6,859 nt of DNA from Nitrospiraceae bacterium (GTDB taxonomy: Bacteria > Nitrospirota > Nitrospiria > Nitrospirales > UBA8639). The translations under genes and the position numbers were made by a program. The notes below the pieces were generated by a model, which ran no database searches, was not told the DNA's origin, and saw only the letters and a list, made by a program, of their open reading frames with translations. The stretch spans positions 1 to 6,859 of the forward strand of contig DOFS01000421.1 of assembly GCA_003523945.1 (NCBI GenBank), written 5' to 3'. Below are positions 1-5,453 of the stretch, one piece after another (the first letter of the stretch is position 1; every line of letters starts with the position of its first letter).

Positions 1-224
1 GATGGCTTGATTCAGGGAAGCATTACAAAAATTAGGTGATTTATCCGACCAATTTACTCATTTGAATAACTCGCACTTTACGGAAAGCCCACTGGAGAAG
101 TAGCGATTTTGTTTAAACAACCAGAAATGCAAGTAAGGGATGATCAACTGCGGAAGGTTACCCTTCCTTTATAACATCATGTTTTATACTTGTATGTCCT
201 CCCAGCAAACGTGAATAGTAAGAG
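1..224. other. Non-coding or unrecognised left edge
   Basis: I see no intact gene here. One short open stretch on the plus strand, roughly 71-178, reads as about 33 codons (containing LYGKPTGEVAILFKQPE) and ends at TAA. It has no clear start and I do not recognise it. Given the decayed material that follows, it may be another fragment of a disrupted gene. No tRNA, CRISPR-like repeat or convincing terminator is visible. Confidence 0.3.
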
Positions 225-370
225 ATCTTCTCCTTTAGTGGTTGGGTTGGCAAGAGGAAGTACGAATCACAACTTACCGCCCCATGTTATGCGACTTTTC
301 GATAGCCTATCCCCAAGTACACGTATTATCATATTCTGGAGGAGGTCATCTCTTATTTCAAGAGATGTAA
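225..370 (+). pseudogene. Possible alpha/beta hydrolase C-terminal remnant
   Basis: The frame beginning near 226 reads SPLVV, then LPPHVMRLFDSL and STRIIIF up to about 336. The reading then continues one base out of register as SGGGHLLFQEM (335-367), followed by TAA at 368-370. This order resembles the end of alpha/beta hydrolases: a strand of the P-x-LVV-x-G type, a helix starting PPHV, a strand of the R-hhhF type, and a catalytic-histidine loop GxGHLxF. His codon CAT is at 347-349. A frameshift near 335, and probably another near 245, would break it, and the upstream nucleophile half is not visible. The TAA lies directly before the proposed left end of the IS3 relic, so an insertion or deletion there may have cut the gene. 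The call rests on a short motif match by eye. A chance resemblance is possible. Confidence 0.35.
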
Positions 371-371
371 T

Positions 372-396
372 TGATATTTCCCTGGAATACCGGACA
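372..396 (+). repeat. Degenerate left terminal inverted repeat of the IS3 relic
   Basis: It begins TGATATTTCC and ends CCGGACA. Compared with the reverse complement of 1544-1568 it matches at 15 of 25 positions, with both the outer TG and the inner CGGACA conserved. It lies about 40 bases upstream of the orfA start at 438, a normal distance for an IS3-family left end. The many mismatches fit an old, unselected copy. Confidence 0.5.
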
Positions 397-437
397 CCGA
401 GTTAAGAATAAGATAATGATTCGAAACGAGGTGTTGA

Positions 438-731
438 ATGAAAAAACGACCACGTAGGCATCACAGTCCGGAATTTAAACACGAACCGGTCGGGTTGGTG
501 GTAGAGTATGGATGCAGTTGTGGGGCTGCGGGGAGCAGTTTAGGGGCGAGTGGCGCGTTGATTGGGCGTTGCAAGTACGAACTGGAAGCTCATAAGGCGG
601 AAGCCTTTTCTGGCAACGGCAAGCGCTTCACTGAGCAGCAGCGGATCCATGAACTCGAAGAAGGAAGCCGTCGACTGCGGATGGAGAGACGATTGGTTGA
701 ACTAAAGGCCGCGTACTTCGCGAAAAACCCG
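438..731 (+). pseudogene. IS3-family transposase orfA (HTH subunit), degenerate
   Basis: OrfA of IS3 elements binds the terminal repeats and forms a frameshifted fusion with orfB. The ATG at 438 opens a basic N-terminus with SPEFKHEPVGLV, close to the familiar SPEFKREAVRLV of this family. A decayed helix-turn-helix follows (GAAGSSLGAS, then LIGRCKYELEA), then EAFSGNGKR. A coiled-coil-like stretch comes next, with HELEEGSRRLRMERR and LKAAYFAKNPE, the counterpart of the leucine-zipper end. Several normally conserved residues are replaced (for example GRCKYE where GRWKRE is usual). The frame does not stop where orfA normally does but runs on to 857 through a non-homologous frame. The family assignment is confident. 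The product is probably not functional. Confidence 0.8.
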
Positions 732-1511
732 GAGCTAGGTATGCCTTCATTTTGCAGCATAAAGACAGGTATGTGGTGCAGCCGATGTGTCCCGGATTGG
801 AAAGTGGTTAGTACGGTTGGTTTTAGCAGCAGGTTCACTGGGGTATATGAACGATGACCGGCTACTAGGACAGATCCGCGAGTCGTATGAGGCGAGTGGC
901 CATACCTTCTGCGCGTCCCGCATTCTGTGCGATCGGCGTGGGGTGGGAGAGTGTGTGGGCAAGGACCGAATTGCGAAGATGATGAAGCGCAACAAGATAC
1001 TACGCGACTCGCGCGGCTACAAGCGGCCAGACATCCACTACGCCAAGCCTGCCATGGCGGCACCAAATGGATTGCGCCAACAACATTTGATGGACAGACC
1101 GGATCGTGCGTGGGTCTCCGACATCACCTATATTCGTACCTACGAAGGTTGGCTGTACCTGGCGGCGGCGATGGACCTCGCAAGCCCGAACATGACGTCA
1201 TTATCCACTGGCATCAGGAGGGGCAGTTAGGCGGCGATGAATGGAATCGGTTCTGCCAGACGCATGACTTGATACCAAGCATGAGTCGCAGAGGGAATTG
1301 TTATGAGAACGTGACGGTCGACTCCTTCATTGGTGGCCTGAAGAAGGGGAAAGTACGCTGTCACATCTTCAAAACACGGGAAGCTGCGCGAGCAGAAATA
1401 TGCGATTGTATTGAGGTGTTTTATAATCGGGCGATACGCCATCAGCACCTGGAAATATCAGCCGAATGGACTATGAGCAGTAGATGGCAATATTACACTG
1501 AGTGTCTATGA
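731..1511 (+). pseudogene. IS3-family transposase orfB (DDE integrase domain), broken
   Basis: Homology to the IS3 orfB integrase is spread over three frames. Bases 731-790 read RYAFILQHKDRYVVQPMC, followed by in-frame stops. Bases about 847-1185 carry NDDRLLGQIRESYE, RIAKMMKRN, RGYKRPD, DRAWVSDITYI and GWLYLAAAMDL. Bases about 1194-1470 carry DVIIHWHQEGQLGGDEWNRF, SRRGNCYENVTVDSF, LKKGK and EVFYNRAIRHQHL. The first catalytic Asp survives (codon 1120-1122). The second is replaced by His (CAT 1212-1214, where HSDQG is usual) and the third, normally Glu, is Asp (1320-1322). The last two codons are still 36 apart, which is the D(35)E spacing of the family. The first two are only about 31 apart instead of about 60, showing an internal deletion near 1185-1195. 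The gene is inactive. Confidence 0.85.
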
Positions 1512-1527
1512 AAACGAAGGAAGTCCA
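1503..1527 (+). repeat. First copy of the IS3 right end (direct repeat A)
   Basis: This 25-base segment runs from TGTCTATG to GTCCA and matches 1544-1568 at 21 of 25 positions in the same orientation, 41 bases apart. It overlaps the stop of the last orfB frame (TGA at 1509-1511). That is the normal place for an IS3 right terminus, so it may be the native end of this relic. Confidence 0.65.
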
Positions 1528-1543
1528 TGAGTCTTCTTTAACC

Positions 1544-1568
1544 TGTCCGTGAAAACGGAGGAAGACCA
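1544..1568 (+). repeat. Second copy of the IS3 right end (direct repeat B)
   Basis: This 25-base segment runs from TGTCCGTG to GACCA, with the CA terminus typical of IS3 elements. It is a direct repeat of 1503-1527 (21 of 25 matches) and the inverted partner of the left end at 372-396. The IS1595-type transposase homology resumes only three bases after it, so it marks a sharp junction. It may be a leftover end of a second, related element or a local duplication. Confidence 0.65.
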
Positions 1569-1571
1569 ATC

Positions 1572-1925
1572 TTTGGCATTCTGCAACGAGGCGGGCTAGT
1601 CTATAAGCAAACCAAATCGGATGCAAAGCGGATGATCTTTTTGCCAATCATGGACGTGAGAATTGTGCCTGTTGGCATTGTCTGTTGGGATGCCTTGCCC
1701 AGCTACAATGTGTTGGATGCGACCTCGTTATACAATTTTTGTTCAAACATTCTTGGAGTACTGTGAAAGGCCAAATGCCTATTTAAGGGATCGAAAGTAC
1801 TGGGAGCAAGCCAAGCACCACAGCGGCATAAATTTTTCCTTAATAAAGGAGGATGGCGGTTTAATTGCGCCATCGCTTCAAACCATCCACCGGTATTTTA
1901 ATGCGTTTCTTAGGAAAGAGAATAA
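1572..1925 (+). pseudogene. IS1595-family transposase, C-terminal remnant
   Basis: Starting at 1572 the frame reads FGILQRGGLVYKQ, matching the VFGILKRGGKVYTK core of IS1595-family (ISXO2-like) transposases. MIFLPIMDVRIVPVGIVCWD, SYNVLDA and SLYNF follow, where the family has a second catalytic Asp in the YTD context (here WD). That frame stops at a TGA near 1762. The later family block, normally HINGIENFWxQAK, survives around 1780-1822 as GIE/YWEQAKHH split across two frames. A further shift gives HKFFLNKGGWRFN (about 1826-1865), the counterpart of the LFLKECEWRFN end. The N-terminal half, with the zinc-finger-like region and first Asp, is absent: homology starts abruptly three bases after the IS3 terminus. 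Several independent frameshifts make it inactive. The open frame 1663-1929 is a mosaic of these frames, not a gene. Confidence 0.7.
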
Positions 1926-1950
1926 ATAACTAATCTTTTCTGGCAATCCT

Positions 1951-1968
1951 AAAAAAACATGGTTTTTT
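1951..1968 (+). other. A/T-rich inverted repeat upstream of the glycan operon
   Basis: A seven-base perfect inverted repeat (AAAAAAC, loop ATG, GTTTTTT) lies between the transposase remnant and the glycosyltransferase. It lacks the GC-rich stem of a classic intrinsic terminator, so its stability would be low. It may be a weak terminator shielding the operon from transposase read-through, or simply AT-rich spacer. I see no convincing -35/-10 promoter in 1930-2015, although an operon promoter would be expected here. Confidence 0.25.
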
Positions 1969-2015
1969 CTACGGGGCTAAAAGACAAAACCAAATAAAAT
2001 AAGGAAATTCGAAAA

Positions 2016-2039
2016 ATGAAAATGAGAAAATTATGGTAA
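2016..2039 (+). other. Seven-codon mini-ORF overlapping the glycosyltransferase start
   Basis: ATG at 2016 reads MKMRKLW and stops at TAA 2037-2039. A Shine-Dalgarno-like AAGGA at 2001-2005 sits ten bases upstream, a better match than anything directly before the glycosyltransferase ATG at 2033. The mini-ORF stop falls four bases past that ATG, in another frame. Ribosomes finishing here could re-initiate on the glycosyltransferase, giving translational coupling. It could equally be a chance frame in AT-rich DNA. Confidence 0.3.
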
Positions 2040-3208
2040 ATCGACTAGATGGGGTTCCGAAAAATACCCTTCGGGTGGGCTACCTGATCGATAACCTTAA
2101 TGTTGGAGGCTCCGAACGACAACTATCGGAATTGGCGACGGGAATGGTAGCCCGAGGGCATGCTGTGGAAATTTTTTGTTATAACGTAAAGGGTGAGGGT
2201 GCCTATGATCAATATGTCCGGGATCATGGAGTGATACTTCACCGAATGGTCGGTAGGAGCAAACTGCACAAAATCCTGGGGGTTAAGCAGTGGGTGGAAA
2301 ACTTCCAGCCGCAAATTCTGCATGGATTCATGAAGCGGGCCTCAAGTCTTGCGGTGTTGGCAAATTTACCACGGCGCCGCTTCCGCGTAGTAGCGAGTGA
2401 CTTTTCTACGGCAACATATAGACCATTTGCGCTTTCACTGTGGGGGGCACTCGTTTTTTTTCATCTTGCGGACTGTGTGGTGACACAGACAGTGATGAAT
2501 CGAAACAGTCTTGGCCGGCTAGCTCCAATGCTTAAGGATAAACTTGTGGTCATACGCAACGGGGTCGAGGACACACGTTTTTGTCCAACTCCAAAATCCC
2601 CGGGAGAAGTATTCCGCTTCTTATGCGTGGGTACGGTATCGGAGGTGAAAAATCCAGTTCGCGTTGTCCAGGCATTGCAAATTTTGCGTCGGCAGACGGA
2701 TCGCCCCTTTGTATTCACCTGGGTGGGAAGGTATCGTGGTCATGGCAATGGGGAACCGATCAAGGCTTATTTGCAAGCGCGTCAATTGGTTGACGAATAC
2801 GGTTTGCAGGACCTGATACTGTTTAAAGGCCTTTCGCAGTCGGTCGTAGATGAATATCGGAAAGCCGATGCTCTTGTTCACGTTTCAGTGCAGGAGGGAA
2901 TTCCGAACGCTGTGGTCGAGGGAATGGCATGTGGTCTACCCATCGTTGTGAGTCGTATTTCCGATCTCCCGCTCATCGTTGAAGCGGGGAATAATGGAAT
3001 AATCTGCAATGCCTTTGATCCTAAGGATATTGCGCGTGCGATGAAGGACATGCTCGAGTTTAAAATTTCAGATCGGAACATAATGGGCTGTCGATCTCGG
3101 CAACTGGCTTGTGATTGGTTCGGTCTTCAGCGGTTCGTCGCCGAATACGAAGAACAATATCAAAATATTGTTGAAGCTCGGAAAAATGGGAGAGGGGATG
3201 AGCTTTGA
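2033..3208 (+). CDS. GT4-family glycosyltransferase
   Basis: This is probably a cytoplasmic retaining glycosyltransferase that moves a sugar from a nucleotide-sugar donor to a lipid-linked or nascent surface glycan. Its 391 residues are typical of the GT-B fold. The N-terminal acceptor domain opens with VGYLIDNLNVGGSERQL (15-31), including the GGxE glycine loop of GT4 enzymes. The linker holds VVIRNGVED (172-180). The C-terminal donor domain begins FLCVGTVSEVKNP (197-208; Lys206 in the phosphate-binding position). It contains the EX7E motif in EGIPNAVVEG (Glu288 and Glu296), then MACGLPIVVS and a closing helix. There is no signal peptide or clear membrane span. The ATG at 2033 leaves about 13 residues before the first strand, which suits the family, but its own ribosome binding site is weak. 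The stop overlaps the next start by three bases. Donor and acceptor cannot be read from the sequence. Confidence 0.93.
   Translation: MVNRLDGVPKNTLRVGYLIDNLNVGGSERQLSELATGMVARGHAVEIFCYNVKGEGAYDQYVRDHGVILHRMVGRSKLHKILGVKQWVENFQPQILHGFMKRASSLAVLANLPRRRFRVVASDFSTATYRPFALSLWGALVFFHLADCVVTQTVMNRNSLGRLAPMLKDKLVVIRNGVEDTRFCPTPKSPGEVFRFLCVGTVSEVKNPVRVVQALQILRRQTDRPFVFTWVGRYRGHGNGEPIKAYLQARQLVDEYGLQDLILFKGLSQSVVDEYRKADALVHVSVQEGIPNAVVEGMACGLPIVVSRISDLPLIVEAGNNGIICNAFDPKDIARAMKDMLEFKISDRNIMGCRSRQLACDWFGLQRFVAEYEEQYQNIVEARKNGRGDEL
3188..3197 (+). promoter_or_regulatory. Ribosome binding site supporting a TTG start
   Basis: The purine run GGGAGAGGGG lies inside the last codons of the glycosyltransferase, seven bases before TTG at 3205. 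It supports the TTG as the true start of the ATP-grasp gene: no ATG occurs in frame until Met65 (3397-3399), inside the conserved N-terminal region. Confidence 0.6.
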
Positions 3209-4344
3209 ATAGTCAATGGATAAGGGTAGCCCGGGCTTGGATTCCCAAGAACATACGATATTGGATTCAGAGACATGTTTCGTTAACGTCCGTCAAGTTG
3301 CGTTGGAACGCTGACATATCCCCTCATCCTGCGGTACTTTCAAGCGATATCAATAATTATGGTATCCCATTTCCTTTCGGGATCGTGAAGAATGCGATGC
3401 AAGACCATAGAAAGTATGTTGCCGCTTGTCTGGAAATGGGAGTGCCATTTAGGATAATTGATCTTTCGAAATCAAATTGGCTGGACCAAGTGCGGCGATC
3501 CAGATGTGAAGTTCTCCTCGTATGGGGCGACGCGTATTTGACAATTTGGAACTCGATGATCAAGGATCGGATCGAAATTCTCGAGCGCGATATTGGAATC
3601 ACTGTCTTTCCCACCACGCGTGAATTGTGGTTCTACGAGGATAAGCGACGCTTGGCCTATTGGCTTGCGGCAAATGGAATTCCGCACCCGCGAACATGGG
3701 TTTTCTATGATCTGAATGAATGCCAGCAATTTGTCGCATCGTGCGATCTTCCAGTGGTGTTTAAAGCAAGTTTTGGAGCTGAGGCTTCTGGAGTAAGATT
3801 GTTCCGTAACCGGAAGAAGCTTCGACGATTTATCCGGAATGTGTTTCGAAAAGGTTTTCAGCCCAATGGACTCGATCGCCGGGACCGGCAATGGGGGAAT
3901 GTGCTCCTACAGGAATACGTTCCTGTGGTGAAGGAATGGAGACTGGTTAGGATTGGAGACTCCTTTTTTGGTCATGTCAAAGGTAGCATTGACGGATTTC
4001 ACAGCGGTTCCGGATTGGTTGAATGGGATGTTCCGGAAGAACGGCACCTGGAGTTTCTTTTTGAGGTGACCGAGACAGGAGGGTTTCGAAGTATGGATGT
4101 TGATGTGTTTGAAACTAGGGATGGTCGGCTGCTTGTGAATGAATTGCAAGCGGTATTTGGAGCCAGCCATTCGGTGGATCAGATGCGAAAAGACGGTGTG
4201 CCGGGAAGATTTGTCCGGAACACTGGGAGTTATGGTTGGATTTTCGAGGAAGGAGATTTTGCCCGAAATGCGTGCGCGAATGAGAGAATTCGTTACTTGC
4301 TTGCTGGTCGATGTGGGCCACAATCAGGTGAGGGCCTGTTATGA
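3205..4344 (+). CDS. ATP-grasp ligase of a surface-glycan cluster
   Basis: ATP-grasp enzymes activate a carboxylate as acyl-phosphate and join it to an amine or similar nucleophile. The 379-residue product has a pre-ATP-grasp N-terminal region. Then come FYEDKRRLAYWLAANGIPHP (143-162; Lys147), a typical lid segment, and VVFKASFGAEASGV (184-197; Lys187 and the Gly-rich loop). LLQEYVP (234-240; Glu237) would contact adenine, and EWRL (244-247) carries a conserved Arg. The metal-site region is MDVDVFE (297-303) with VNELQAVFG (311-319). Here Glu313 is followed two residues later by Gln315, where most family members have Asn (ExN). The start is TTG, set by the ribosome binding site at 3188-3197. 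It overlaps the upstream TGA, and its own TGA overlaps the next ATG. Between a glycosyltransferase and a deacetylase it may attach an amino acid or other acid to an amino sugar; the substrate is inference. A RimK-like or YheC/D-like role is possible. Confidence 0.85.
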   Translation: MNSQWIRVARAWIPKNIRYWIQRHVSLTSVKLRWNADISPHPAVLSSDINNYGIPFPFGIVKNAMQDHRKYVAACLEMGVPFRIIDLSKSNWLDQVRRSRCEVLLVWGDAYLTIWNSMIKDRIEILERDIGITVFPTTRELWFYEDKRRLAYWLAANGIPHPRTWVFYDLNECQQFVASCDLPVVFKASFGAEASGVRLFRNRKKLRRFIRNVFRKGFQPNGLDRRDRQWGNVLLQEYVPVVKEWRLVRIGDSFFGHVKGSIDGFHSGSGLVEWDVPEERHLEFLFEVTETGGFRSMDVDVFETRDGRLLVNELQAVFGASHSVDQMRKDGVPGRFVRNTGSYGWIFEEGDFARNACANERIRYLLAGRCGPQSGEGLL

Positions 4345-5348
4345 GGCTCAAAGAGGTGATTCGCATGGGCTTGAGTAGGGCCATCGTGAGTTCAGGAGTG
4401 GCCGCGTTGGGGCGAAGGGTTTGTCCGAAAAATGGTGCCTTAATCCTCTATGGCCACCGGGTTGAGGACAATGATGAAGGATGTCTTCAGGGGTTACGGC
4501 CATCCTGGCTGAGTGAGCAACTTGACTACCTTAGTCGGCACTATCACTTTCTTTCCCTGAGCAAACTCCTTGATTGCTACGAACAACAGCAACCGATTCC
4601 ACCTAAATCAGTTGTCATTACATTTGATGATGGGTTCCGCGATAATTTCACCAACGCATATCCTATTCTTCAACGGTATCATGTTCCGGCGACAGTGTTT
4701 CTGGTGACTGGTTGTGTGTCAAGTGGCCACTTGCCTTGGCCTCAAAAGGTGGGTTACCTGTTTCAAAAAACGAAGGTTGAAACTCTTTGCCATGTGACGA
4801 CCAATGAAAAGCCTGTGAAGCTGAGGTTACCCAAGGAACGGGACATGGCCAGAATGATTGTTAGGAATGTTCTTGGCCCTATGCCGCGCCTTGAGCGCGA
4901 GAGGAGTATTGAGGAGTTGTGCCAATTACTTCAGGTGGAAGTCCCGCTGAACCGTATGTTGACTTGGGATCAGGTCGAAACGATGCGAAGAGGAGGGATC
5001 GAGTTTGGGGCACATACCTTGTCGCACCCGTTAATGGCCCTGCAATCTCCAGAGGAAGCTCGAAGGGAGATGGAGGCCTCTCTTCACGACATTGAAAATC
5101 GGCTAGGAATTTCATGTCCCCCTTTTGTGTTCCCTGGTGGGTCATATACCTCTGACCTGGTGAAAATGGCCATTTCGGTAGGATTTCGATGTGTTATCCA
5201 ATCTCGTCATAGCGTGCGACTCAATTCACTCGAAGTAAACGACCAGTTCTCTTTATCAAGGGTCGGACTTCCCAATGCCCCAGGAGTAATTTTAGAGGCG
5301 GAATTGGATGGACCCTTGCACGCACTGCGGGGGCTCTATCGGTCCTAG
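4341..5348 (+). CDS. NodB-type polysaccharide deacetylase (CE4)
   Basis: This is a metal-dependent carbohydrate esterase 4 enzyme that removes N- or O-acetyl groups from sugars in a glycan. The 335 residues hold ALILYGHRVEDN (33-44), matching the LxYHRV strand. Motif 1 is VVITFDDGF (91-99), with Asp96 as likely base and Asp97 as metal ligand. Motif 2 is GAHTLSHP (223-230), with metal ligands His225 and His229. Motif 3 is FVFPGGSYT (262-270). The 127 residues between motifs 1 and 2 exceed the spacing in compact NodB enzymes and include a charged helical stretch around 140-205. Such an insert is seen in some EPS-cluster deacetylases. No convincing signal peptide is visible, so it may act on a lipid-linked precursor in the cytoplasm. 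ATG at 4341 overlaps the upstream stop (ATGA), with AGGTGAGG at 4326-4333 as ribosome binding site. This shows translational coupling with the ATP-grasp gene. Confidence 0.92.
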   Translation: MRLKEVIRMGLSRAIVSSGVAALGRRVCPKNGALILYGHRVEDNDEGCLQGLRPSWLSEQLDYLSRHYHFLSLSKLLDCYEQQQPIPPKSVVITFDDGFRDNFTNAYPILQRYHVPATVFLVTGCVSSGHLPWPQKVGYLFQKTKVETLCHVTTNEKPVKLRLPKERDMARMIVRNVLGPMPRLERERSIEELCQLLQVEVPLNRMLTWDQVETMRRGGIEFGAHTLSHPLMALQSPEEARREMEASLHDIENRLGISCPPFVFPGGSYTSDLVKMAISVGFRCVIQSRHSVRLNSLEVNDQFSLSRVGLPNAPGVILEAELDGPLHALRGLYRS

Positions 5349-5438
5349 GTGGGATACTGTAGGAATCGTAGATGTTGCCAAGTTCGCGTAAATTTTTCCT
5401 TGCCTTGATCTTTCACGACATGAAAATTGAACAATTCT

Positions 5439-5444
5439 AAGAGG
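5439..5444 (+). promoter_or_regulatory. Ribosome binding site for the methyltransferase
   Basis: AAGAGG lies nine bases before ATG 5454. It favours this ATG over the in-frame TTG at 5427, which has no comparable purine run upstream. The 105 bases between the deacetylase stop and this ATG show no clear terminator or sigma-70 promoter, so read-through from the operon is possible. Confidence 0.55.
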
Positions 5445-5453
5445 TTATCTCGT

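Larger units (their letters stand above)
372..1568 (+). mobile_element. Decayed IS3-family insertion sequence
   Basis: This is a relic of an IS3-family element carrying orfA (HTH protein) and orfB (integrase-like DDE transposase) fragments in the usual order. The proposed termini start TG and end CA, as in the family. The left end (372-396) and the inverted right end (1544-1568) match at 15 of 25 positions by hand count, including the six-base match CGGACA. A second right-end copy sits at 1503-1527, so the original element may have ended at 1527. No convincing target-site duplication is visible. The element cannot transpose by itself: orfB holds stops and frameshifts, has an internal deletion of roughly 30 codons, and lacks two catalytic acids. 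The family call is firm; the exact boundaries are less so. Confidence 0.8.

Noticed and set aside
590..1066. Minus-strand open frame of 158 codons
   Set aside because: It lies antisense to the clear IS3 orfA/orfB remnants and shows no recognisable domain; the plus-strand homology explains this DNA.
1663..1929. Plus-strand open frame of 88 codons as a separate gene
   Set aside because: Its parts match different pieces of an IS1595-type transposase only when read together with other frames, so it is a chance open frame in a pseudogene.
3472..3891. Minus-strand open frame of 139 codons opposite the ATP-grasp gene
   Set aside because: The plus-strand protein has conserved motifs across this region; the antisense product is low in domain-like pattern.
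3907..4323. Minus-strand open frame of 138 codons
   Set aside because: It is a shadow of the ATP-grasp C-terminal region, with no motif or ribosome binding site to support it.
5427..5453. TTG at 5427 as the methyltransferase start
   Set aside because: It lacks a Shine-Dalgarno sequence, whereas ATG 5454 has AAGAGG nine bases upstream; the nine extra residues show no conserved feature.
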